64,000 nt of DNA, from the NCBI GenBank assembly GCA_035048495.1, contig CM068547.1:29333913-29397912 (forward strand), in the 5' to 3' direction. A model generated the notes under the pieces. It searched no databases, had not been told where the DNA came from, and was given only the letters and a program-made list of their open reading frames with translations. The translations under genes and the position numbers were made by a program. Shown piece after piece: positions 20,301 through 32,300 of this stretch (position 1 is its first letter; every line of letters starts with the position of its first letter). The stretch is from Euptelea pleiosperma. Taxonomy: Eukaryota > Streptophyta > Magnoliopsida > Ranunculales > Eupteleaceae.

Positions 20301-23300
20301 TTCCTGCAAGTTCCCATGCAGAAAGACATTCTTTATATCTAACTGATATGAAGGACAGTCATAACATACTGCTACAGATAGAAAAATTATAACAAAATTC
20401 AGCCTAGCCACCGGGGAGAAAGTTTCAAAATAATCCACACCAAACGTCTGAGTATACCCTTTGGCGACCAAGCGCTCCTTTAAGTGCTCAACAGATCGAT
20501 TGGGAAAATACTTGATGGTGTACACCCATCGACATCCAATAGTCTGCTTCCCTGGAGGAAGTGGAGTAAGATCCCAAGTATGATAATGATGAACAGCAGC
20601 TATCTCCTCATCCATAGCCAATTTCCAACCAGGAGAAGATTAGACTTGTGTAAGAGAAGTAGGAACAGAAACAGATGACAAGGAAAGGGCAAAACTCCGA
20701 AAGGTAGAAGACGCATGATGAAGTGAAACAAAGTCAGCAATGGGATGTTTAGTGCAAGTGCAAGCACCTTTCCTTAAGGCAATCGGTAAGTCGGCAGCGG
20801 AAATCGGGGAGGCAGCAGAAGTAGGAACCTCAAACGAAGACGATGATGGGTCAAAGGCTTGAGTAACAGGAAGTAGACCCTGTCTATAAGGCACAACTGC
20901 ACGCGATTTGGTACGCTCAAAAACATTGATCGGAGCATCTGGGGAAATAACTGGTATAATAGAAGTAGGGACCGCAACAAGTAATGAGCTGGTTAACTCC
21001 CCTTGACGAAGAGACACAAGATCCGAATCATAGGACTCCCCAAGAGACAAAAAAAAGTAGACTAAAAAAAGGTGACATCAACATTGGCATAATAACGACA
21101 AGAAGCAGGACAATAACAACGATACCCTTTTTGAGTAAATCATACCTTTGCATTATAGAGCTATTGTCTTTGTTGAGCCAATCCTTCCTATTTACAAGGC
21201 ACTGTAGCATGTCACAATGATCCTCCAACAGCTTATAGCAGTATGAGAGGCGTTCACTCGAAGTTTCAAATTGTATATTTTTTAAGTTCGTCAGGTTCAT
21301 GCACTGCCTATATTTAAGGATTACTTGAATCCTCAAACTGTACATTGGAATTTTAGAAAACTGATCCTCTATACTTCACATATAGATTTTCTATGCATCG
21401 AAATGTACCTAGCTATTCAATTTGTTGGCAAAGAGCAATCTCTGCCCTAACGCTTTTCTTGTATCTTTTTCCTCTTCACAATAAATATCGTTAATTATCG
21501 GAAGAATATTAGCCTATCCAAGGCTTCATACAACAACTTTCAAGTACATTTATAATCTACCGGATCTAGTTGAAGTTTTCTTCTGATTCTTTTCTCATAT
21601 TTTTTGTTTTGTCAAATGTCAAACCATATAATTTTAGTAAACCGACCCTAACTTTGCCTGATATAGAACCCATATTCCCCAAGTTGACTCCTTTGGATGC
21701 ACAAAATCAGGCAACTTGATTTTTAGGCACACTTTTCACCTCATATATTGCTTCTTCTTTTTTTCATTTTTGAGGGCAAGCCTAGGTCACTATAGTCAAC
21801 TCAGCAGGATTATTTTCACAAGTTCCAACTGTGTCAGTCATTTTTCAAAAAGCTACCTGTGCTATATTGACCTTTGCTACTTATAGATTCATATGTAACT
21901 TTGGACACATTATAGATTGTTTAAAGAAAGAGGCAAGACACACATCATACCGATCTGAGAGAAATTTTAAGACTCATAGGAGATGCCTTCTTCAACGAAT
22001 GAATTGTCTCAGAGATCCAATCATCAGCCTTGTTTACAGCTTCACTCTCCTACAATAAGCAACATAAGATTCAGGTAAGAACTAAGAACTTTACTCATAA
22101 AAGTCAAAGATTAAGACAAAGCAAAACAAATTGTGCCATTATACGGAATCAATCTGTCGCATTAACTTACAAGAGAAGATAAAATTTCTTCAACAGTCCT
22201 TCTGGAGAAGCACCTATCAATAATATCTAGTCTGAAGCAAGGAATTTATTGGAGATGAGAATCCGGAAAATGTAGGGTGAGACCATATTGAGAAGTCAAT
22301 GACTTGATGTACATGGAAGTATAAACACATATTGATTAGTGGTGTGGAATGATTTGTCATCCAATACTTGAGTAGGACATGTATGTCCAACACAGCCAAA
22401 TGTACAAAATGTAGAGAGAAGAAAGGTTTTGAAATATTGGTTTTAATAAGAGTGGAGCACACTATTCTAAGAAAATGGATAAGGCCATTTCCTAAATTTT
22501 GTTGGTTGCATTCTACAAAAGCTTATAGCATAAACAACATATTACTCTTTCGGTCTTTCCCTATATTAGTGTCTCTGTGTGCACTCCATCCTATACATGT
22601 CCATCTATGCATGAATCTAGACCATTAAGTCAATGGGTTGCCTCTGAGCCATAGTTCAAAATCTTGTGCACACCTGCTGAAAGTATCTTCAGTGCAACAG
22701 CACTATTTTATGCATGTCAACAAACTTTCTAATAGCTTGTCCACCATAAAATCTTTATCCAAATGATATTGTTAAACAACATTCCACAACCAAATCATTA
22801 CTAGACACAAATTGTAACTTCTGTTGGCAGTTGTAGTCTTGTAGGATAAATAATGCATCGCAGTAACAGATGAAACAAGTAGAACCATTAATTCAATAAA
22901 TCACAATCTTGATGACAACAGATACCCCTACTACTTTTGGGTGGAAAGACAAATGCAATTGACCTATAACTGGTTCAAAGAAATAAAGTTTACAGGAAAA
23001 GAGGTAAAGGAAATAACATACACACTCTCCATACCCAGTAATTGACGAAAAGAGCGGACTTACCTGTGATAAGAGCTCTCCTCTTTCAAAGGGGGTTGCT
23101 GTGAAAACTTATCAAGAATTGCAGAAACAACAGCTGGATCGGTTGTATTCACCTTAAACAGTGCTTCTTCTAGCAAAGACAAACTCTGTTCACCGATAGA
23201 AAACAAGTTACAATAGCATTCGTGTGACATATAGCCATCCAAGATGAAGATAAAAGCAACACCTTCATCATGTGATTGTGGAAAGATATTACATAGTAAG

Positions 23301-26300
23301 TAGCAGTAGTAACAGCGTCCTCGTGTTCTAATAATTGTACTTTTAATTAGGACAACCATTTGATATGGTGAGCAACAATCAAACACTAAGTTTCGGATTC
23401 GAAACCAAGTCAATCTCTATTTCCAGTACAACTCACTAGAGTCTTTGTGAGTGGAAATAAAAACATTAAAACTATATAACCTTAAACATTCAAACCATAC
23501 AAATAGTATAAACCATATGCATTATACTTCACTAGTGATTTATGTAGCATTAGAAAAAGTTTGAACACATTATGATGCAGGTCTTGACTCACTCGAGTGA
23601 CTCAACATGATGCCACTGAAACAAATCGAGTTGACTTGCCAAGTTGTAATTCAGTACCTTTAACATTGTCTTAGGAAAAGCTTGGAATCATTATGCTGCA
23701 GAGTTTGAGTCACTTGACTGACTCAAATTTGTCCCTATCAAAATCAAGCTGAATGGTTGTGTTACTACTCATCTGAGTCCACAAACCACTTGATAGTTTG
23801 TCTGGAGAGATTTGTATTTTAGTCTATTGTTACCCAAGATTTTTAAATTAGATGAGAAATATACCATGGCAGGGACAAAATGAGTTGCAAGGCCACATGC
23901 AAGCATTTCAGCACCATCCAACTTAGCACCTGTAAGACCAAGATATTCTCCTGGCAAGAGATGTAGGAAAAGATGATTAGGCAAAGTAAAATATTACATT
24001 ATTAAAGAAGATCCAAGAATCAATTCAAAAATGAACAATGAACAAAGAACCGGCACATGACCCCCCCCCCCCCCCCCCCCCCCCCCCTTTCCTTGACCAA
24101 AGATGCCTAGATACCCTAAAATGAAGATAATAATACTCTTCATTTCCCAAAATCCATGACTTGAATACGGATACGAGTATGCTATCCAATATGTTGATAC
24201 CATGCTACAAGTTTCTGGCATTTTTAAGCTAAAATATCATTTTCTATTTTTAAGTTATGCCAAATGTATTGAAAGTTTTGATATTGAAAAGTTATTTTAC
24301 AGTCTACTATTCATACGTTTCTTTTTTCTTTTCTTTTTTGACAATATACTACCAGTATTTGGGATAAATTTTTGGAGATGCTCAAAGTCAAATGGGCCTG
24401 TCCTAATAGCATTTTATAGCTCATGCAAGGCTAGCCGGTAGATGGTTTGGACGATAAGAGGGAGCATTATGGAGAACAATCCCTTTCGTGTGGGATGGTG
24501 CGTTTGGAAGAAGGGGAACAAGCATATTTTTTAAGAAAAGGTCAATAAAGATGGGGTGGTCAAAAAAGATTAAAGTTTCTATTTTGCATTGGACTATCAT
24601 TCTCAAAGAATTCAATGGAACAATCTTTTGTGGACTTTTGTAAATAACTTTGAGGTTTTGGCTTCAAGAATTGACTTAAATTAGTTTCCCTTTATTTATG
24701 TTTTGAGCTAATGTAGTTGCCCTCCCATTAGCACTTTCCTTTTTGTTGGGCTTCTTTTTTTACATTCCCCCTTCTATCTAATAAATTCACTTGTTACTTT
24801 TCAAAAAAAAATAGAAGGAAATTGTTAGGAGTTAAGAAAAGAAATGAGGAAAGAGTAATATCAATGTATACATGCAGTATGTACATGGTTCAAAGTCTTG
24901 TTTTGTCTCGGCCAAGACGTCTCCTTCTGGTATGGGAACCGAGAAGATACATAGAGGAATGTATCGTCTTGTGCGAAAAGTTTAATTTAAGTAACAATCT
25001 GTTTAATACATTATTTTCATGGTAGGGGTCCGTCCAAGATTGTTTCCTTCTTGAAGGGGAGACAAGGGGGTGGAATTTGAGCTTTAGAAGAAATCTGAAT
25101 GACTGGGAGATCAGTCCGTTATCTAGATTGTTATCAAGGTTGCAGGACTTCTACTTTTGGCCCTCGGAGCAGGATAGAAGAGTTTGGATTTGGACCAAGT
25201 GTGGATCTTTCTCGGTTCGTTCGTTCTACGAGTCGATGCAAAGGACTGAAGGTCTCTCCTTCCCGGTTTTTGTGGTTTGGAAATCCAAGATCCCTTCCAA
25301 AGTAGCCTTCTTCGCTTGGGAAGCTTCTCTTGATAAGATCTTTACAGTAGACCACCTGAAGGTTAGAGGCTTCACCTTGGTCGATTATTGCTGGATGTGC
25401 AAAAACAATGGGGAATCGGTGGATCATCTCCTTCTGCATTGTGATATAGCTATATGAAGATTTGGAACTCATTTCTGAATGATTTTGAGATGAGTTGGGT
25501 TATGCCGGGCTCTATTATGTCTCTTCTTATAGGCTGGAGATCCAAGGCCTTCTCTGCTAGAGGGAATGTCTTATGGAAAATGCTCCCTCTAGCCAAAATA
25601 TGGGGTATTTGGAAGGAGAGAAATCAAAGAGTTTTTGAAGGAAAGCAAACGGATTTGTTCTTCGTCATTCTAAGCATCAAAGGTTCAATGTATATTTGGT
25701 CTAAAGCGTTTCCGGAATGTAGGGGTTTGTTTTTTGTAGACTGTCTTCCGGTGGGGAATTATTTGTAATCGGGATGGGAGCTAATTGGGGTTGTCTTTGT
25801 TTCTTCTTGGCCTCTGTCTTAGTCTAGTGCAGGCCATCTCATCCTCTCTAGCTAAGGTTGTTGTTACCTTTGGCTTGGTTTCTTAATAAAGCTTTTACCT
25901 ATCAAAAAAAAAAAGAACTTCACTCTCGAAGGAGCATGAGCCCCCCCAAACTACTGAAGCTGGGAAAACATCCTCCGACCCCATGAAGCTGTGAGAGAAC
26001 AAGGAACTAACTAAGAAGATTCCATGCTTGTCCCACCTCCAAATCCTTGTATCCGACCTCGAGTTTAGACTTCGCTTCTCACCTATCCCATGTAGGAGGT
26101 AGGCAAGGCATTCCATCTCCCAGTCATTAAAGAACCTTCCTCTGTAGTCAAGGCGCACTAAGGCGCACGCCTGAGGCGCAAGGCGCACCTAAGGCGCCTT
26201 GAAATGGTCGAGGCGAGGAGCCTTTAGTAAGGCGCACGCCTTAAGATCAAGGTGCAAGGTGCGCGCCTCACTAAAATAAATTTTTTTAAAAAAAAAAATA

Positions 26301-29300
26301 TTAAAAATAAAAAAATCCTTATTCCTAATATGACCCCGAAATCCCTTAACTAATTTTCTTTATTTTTAAAATTTTTTTTACTTAGGGGTGTTTTGGTCAT
26401 TCAACATTTTAACATTTCAACTTGTGAAAGAAAAAAAATTTTGATGAATGTGTATATCATAAAAGTTGATGACGGACCAGCAGTGTGAGCCACATGGCAT
26501 ACTATTAGAGGCTATTGACCGTATGCATGTTTGGCCTATCCCTAGATGGGCTTCCAGGACAAAAATGGGTATGATTAGTGATTCCTAACCTTTGAATCTG
26601 AGTACCCCCAATAAATGAAAGAAATCCACAGTTGAAAATAATCCATGAAAAAGACTAATACAACGAACATAAATTACTAATCAGGACGAATTTTGGTATG
26701 TAGGTCCAACTAAGGATGGGCAAATTTTATGGCTTTTTGATTACTTGTTTTGTATTTAGATAATGACAATGTTAACTAAAACCTATGATACTCGAATACC
26801 TGTACCCCCTATCGTACCAATGCCGACACGGATACATGTATGGGACACAGTACCGACATGTATTCCGGGCATATCCATCATATATGCTGATATTTCTTAA
26901 AAAAAAAAAAATTAAGTAATAAATGAACGCACTAGGTGCGTTGTTTTCTGGTAAATTTTTTAATAAAATAGAAAAATGACAAGTTCTTTATATTATATTT
27001 ATGTGGCCTAATGATTACTTGTTTTGTTATTTTATGATGTTATTTTTCTTAATTTTTTAATATTTTTTATTATAATTTTTAGTATTGCGCCTCGCTTCAA
27101 TCAGGCGCGCGCCTCGCCTTGCGCCTCAGGCTCCAGGGGTCCTAGCGCCTTAAGTGCGCCTTGCGCCCTTAACTACCTTGGAACCTTCTAAAGCCAAGAT
27201 TATACGAAGCAATACCTTCGTTTCTCACCACACAATCTTCAATCACTGCTCCTTGGCGACCAGATAGCAAAAAATAGGTTGGGAAAGCCTCTTTGAGAGG
27301 CACATCCCCACACCACTTATCTTACCAAAACGGACCTTGTCACTCCTCCTAACCTTTAAGATTAGAGCTCTCTCAAATGTCTCACAAGCAAGGTTTAAAA
27401 TTTTGTTTCAGAGTAATGTCTCGGTCAAGTGAAAAACCGAGACAAACTCCGAAACGAAACGAAACATTGAAAAAATGGTGAAAAAACGAAAATTTCGAAA
27501 CATTCCCGAGTCATTATAAAACATTGCGAAACATCATTTCGAAATATTTTCAAAATCATGAAATCATATTTTTATTTATTTTTTATTTTTGGATTGTTTC
27601 GGATTGTTTTTGCGAAACAAACCGAAACATTACGAAACGAAACGAAACATACGAAACATTTTAGTTTTCTTACGAAACGAAACATAGGAAACATTACGAA
27701 ACATTCCGAAATTTTGAACCACACTCACAAGACCCAACAATTCCTCTCTCAAATTTGCTCTGTTGAAGACGAGAGAAATAATTTGTTAAGAAATAATCAA
27801 TTATGTGATATTAAAAACAATGTGCATTTTTCTGAATATGGTTGCAATGTTTTTGATTTGGAAAACTTGTGATGGGAAGAGATAGGACTAGTGACAATTC
27901 CTATTCTTTTATTCCTAAGACTTGTGAGGTAAAATCTGAAGAAACTCCTGGTGATAATTTATTTCGTTTTCTTCCTCGTCTAATTTCCAAATGAAATTCT
28001 TCTCTCTCCGTGCCCTATGTCTAATCGAGGACTACTCTTTACATCAGTACTCTTATTCTTGATTAATATACAAGGAAATAAATTTTGCGAAATTATCGAA
28101 ATATTTCATGAAATATTTCCATTTTCTAAGTTACTGACAGGAAAGAATACATACGTCGAAATAAAGTTAAATTTCACGAAATATTTCTTGTGAGCAGTAA
28201 ATTTCGATCAATTGGTAGTATAAATAAGTATGTATTATTTCGATCGAAATGTTTCGACATATATGGAAACGTTTCAATCATAGGTAGGAAACATCCTATT
28301 TCTATGAATCTATGATGCATTTACACTGGATTTGTGCATGGATTGAAGATCGTTTAGGGTAAAAATTTGAAAATTTGGAGAAACCCCAATGTCATTGGTT
28401 TTTACCCTAAACATCCATTATTGAGCATAAATTGATTATATATTACATAACTTGGCCCGTTCTACAAGTTGGTTGGGTAAATTTTTTTCAAAAAAATATT
28501 TAAACATTCAAAGAATTAAATAAATGTTATAAGCTAATAGTAAATAGGTTTTCTAAAATTACGTATAATGGAGACATTAATGTAAGTGAATAAAGATTCG
28601 TTAATTACTTACTTTATGATTTTTTTTTTATAATTAACAATTAAATAATAGTTATATAATTCAATTATACCTTGACTAACTATATATAGATACCTGCCTC
28701 AACATATTATAGACCGCTATGATCAATCATTTCCACACTACATATGATTGTATATTATGGTTTGATAGCTTATGAGTGTTCTTTTATGCTTGTTTCATAA
28801 TTTCCCAAACTTTCCACAATATTTCCATCATTTCCACATTATTTCCATCATTTCCACGAAAAATGTATTATTTCCACACTGATCGAAATATTTCCATTCG
28901 TAGACTGGTCGAAATAAACCTTGAAATCGAAATTTATTTCCTTGCTTATATATCTTCTGTAAGTTTTTGATGTGTAGCTTACGTTTTTTTTTCTTACTAG
29001 TTTTCTATTTGTTTTAGTTCATTTACTTCCATGCATTGTCTTTGATTTCTCAGATTCACCTCCTCCACTCTTTCTAGGTTATCGCGTTGCCCGCTTGAAT
29101 GAAAGAACTTTATCTCCTCTTGGAAAATAGGAATTGCTATCAGTATTGTTAGAAACATAATTGGATAATAACTATTGCACAATCATACATAAGGATAGAT
29201 TAGCATTACCGAAGAAGCCAGTGAGTCTTGGCAGAAAATAAGAAGCACCTACATCTGGGAAGTGTCCCAGTGCTGTTTCTGGCATAGCAAACACCTGTAA

Positions 29301-32300
29301 AAGTGCACCAAGGTGAAATGTCAAAAAGGAAATAACAATGAATACATATTGAGATGCCAGTCTACAAGAAGAAAATCTAGTAAAATAAAAGGACTTGACA
29401 GCATATATCATTATTTAGAAGAAAGAAGCATGGCAGCTAAATACTCCAACTAGGTAGAACCTCCTCTAAAATATCCTGGTCAACTTAGACAACTTGAGTA
29501 TATATCAGATCTATGTCAGTTGGACCTCAACATAGAGCTATAGCTTGCATACCACTCTCTTGATGCTTAAACCATACATTCTCTGTTCGATTTTGAAACC
29601 CTGTTAAATATACCATTGCAGATAATTTATGTTATATAGATTCTTCTAAATGGATAAAGTACCCTATTTAGACACGCTAGAATCTGACACCCCACTAGTG
29701 ATGTCGGGAAACAGTTGTGACCAAAAATTGATGCCAAGTGGAAGTGTAGAAAATAAAAAAATAAAAAAAAAGAATCAGTTGACAACCACTTTGCTCTAAA
29801 AGCTTAAGCTATTAGAGGAAGGCATAATGTATATCAAAGGTTCCATGGGTCTAACAGAGGCAGAGTGCTGATTACTCAGCCAAACAACACACTCCAACAA
29901 CACCACCTCTCAAGACTTTGCCAGGGACGAGAACCTACGACCTACTGGGACCAGCCAACTCTAATACCATGTTGACAACCACCTTACTCTAAAAGCTTAA
30001 GCTACTAGAGGGAGGTGTAACAATGTATACCAAGGGGTCAACAAATCTAACAGAGGCAGAGTGATAGTCACTCAGCCAAACAACACACTCCAACAACAGA
30101 AGCGAGATAAAGAAGTGAAGGATACGACCGGAGTTTTACCACTTCTATCAGGCCCAATGTGTTGGAGTGCACTAGCCTAGAGCTTCGGGAGGATGTTCGA
30201 AATAAATGCATGTCCCTGCATTTATTTCTAACATGTTGTCTGTGAGTGCCCTTACTCGCAAACTAAACTGCAGTGTAACCTTCTTTCCTTCCTCATGTGT
30301 CTTTCAGGACCTGGAGACGAGGAGGGACAATTGGCACTGGACGTGAGGCGGATTGCCCATACCTTCTGGATGGACGTCCCTCTGAGCCCACAGCGCTGTG
30401 GTCTCATAATAGTAGTAGTAGTAGTTTAGTTTCAGTTTATGTTGGCATGCCTGTCTGGGGCATTTTTTTTTATAAGTGCAAACTTTTATTGAAGCAAAAC
30501 GAACCATTACAAAGAACCCGAGAGGTTGAGATGACCTACCGGAGGCAAGAACACAAACAATGAACTCCAAGAAAACAAAGGGAAGCAAAAAGAAAAACCC
30601 GTGATCAAACAATTTCTCTGCTACAAATCTGGTTCCATCGAAAGACAAAGTCCTCGAAGAATAGCCCACGACATTCTAAGAAAGCTTTGGACCAAAGGAA
30701 CAGTAAGCCTTTGATGTTACGGATGATGGTCTCCTTTGAAGCCCCCTTTCCTTCGAAGACCCGAGAGTTACGTTCCTTCCAGAGGCCCCAGCATATAGCG
30801 AAAAGAGTCATGTACCATAAAATACGTCCTCTAGTGGAGAAGGAAGAAATGACCCAGCTAGTGGTAAGTTGCATCAAAGAAGAAGGGAACACCCATTTCA
30901 ATAAAAAATCAACCAAAAAAGCCACCCAAATCTCCCTAGCCTCTGTGCAATGAAGAAAAAGATGGTCCACAGATTCTCCATTATGCTTGCACATAGAGCA
31001 GAAGTCAACCATGATGACCTAGTGGGCTCTCAAGTTATCCATTGTGAGAATATTTTTATCCAGAACTGCTACCCAATAGAAAAAAGCAATCTTGGATGGT
31101 ACCTTAGAGCCCCACACAAAAGAAACCGGGAAACGATTCTCAATATGGTGAAGTAAAGAGCTATATAGGGATCGAACCGAAAATTTACCATCTTTCGACC
31201 ACCTCCATATGCGTTTATCACGCCTTGAAGGAGATAGCTGGTAATCCTGTAGATGGGTAAGCAATCACGCTGCTGCATCAATCTCCCAGTCATTCAAGCG
31301 TCTCCTAAACCCGAAGTCCCAAGCCAAATTCTCACCGTCTTGAACCGAACACTGAGATACAACACTATTCTTTTTGTCCGAAATGGAATAAAGCTCCGGA
31401 AAATCTTCTTTAAGTGGACTATCCCCACACCATCGGTCTTCCCAGAAACGAACTCTATTGCCGGTACCCACCTTGTAAGAAACCCCAGTAACAAACTTCT
31501 CGAACTTCTTCATGATCCCCTTCCAAACACTGCAACCGTATGAGGAGAGAACGGTTCTTCCATCCCAATCGAGCTCCGTCACTCCGAACTTGCTAGCTAA
31601 TGCCTTTCTCCATAAGCTATAAACTTCCTCCCCAAACCTCCACAACCATTTGCCTAGCAACGCAACATTCATCTCAGACAAACTCCAGATCCCTAGTCCT
31701 CCCTCTTCCTTAGGTCGGCAAATAGATTTCCAACTCACCAAGTGAAACTTACTCCTCTAATCCTTATCATGCCAAATAAAATTTCTCATGATTTTCTCTA
31801 GAGCCTTAGCTACACTTCTAGGAATAGAGAATAACGACATAATATAAAGAGGCAAGCTAGATAGGCAATGCATAGAAGAACCAATTTCCCTCCTTTGGAT
31901 AACTACTTAGTTTTCCAAAGGACTAACTTTCGACCGAACCTCTCCATGACTAGATCCTAGATAGCTTTAGATCTTTAGTTCGTTCCCAGCGGAAGACCAA
32001 GATACGAAGTAGGCAAACTCCCCACCCCACATCCCATAACATCAGCTAGCTCACCCACATTGGTGATCTTCCCCACTCCATAGATCGTGCTCTTAGCTAT
32101 ATTAATCCTTAGACCCAAGGTTTAAAATTTCGTTTTGGAGTAATGTCTCGGTCAAGTGAAAAACCGAAACAAACTCCGAAACGAAACAAAACATTCACGG
32201 AACATTGAAAAAATGGTGAAAAAAATGAAATTTTCGAAACATTCGCTAATCAATATGAAACATTGCGAAGCATTACGAAACATTTCAAAATATTTCCAAA

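Larger units (their letters stand above)
17433..21160 (-). mobile_element. Copia-1: 5'-truncated Ty1/Copia retrotransposon in CHY1-A intron 11
   Basis: Minus-strand pieces appear in Copia order: the end of integrase ([12 protein letters not shown], about 21135-21090), a Ser/Pro-rich linker (21050-20640), reverse transcriptase (20621-20109, with [10 protein letters not shown] and [14 protein letters not shown]; then 20038-19793 with [18 protein letters not shown]), RNase H (to 17659, with [47 protein letters not shown]) and a 3' LTR. Gag, protease and most of integrase are missing. Stops and frameshifts make it inactive. Its insertion edge near 17433 is located by comparison with copy B, where 'ctacccataa' continues differently. 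Confidence 0.85.
25915..27780 (-). pseudogene. LINE-4: minus-strand LINE ORF2 fragment split by two hAT-type elements
   Basis: Minus-strand zf-RVT sequence from 26140 down to 25915 ([34 protein letters not shown]) continues after the AAGGCGC element at 27189-27380 (upstream ORF2 sequence) and after the MITE at 27732. The joined empty site reads [14 protein letters not shown], the expected LINE motif. The left limit abuts the poly-A of LINE-3. Dead by truncation. Confidence 0.75.

Noticed and set aside
27558..27872. 104-codon plus-strand frame
   Set aside because: Built from GAAACGAAACATT repeats of the hAT-type MITE; not a gene.
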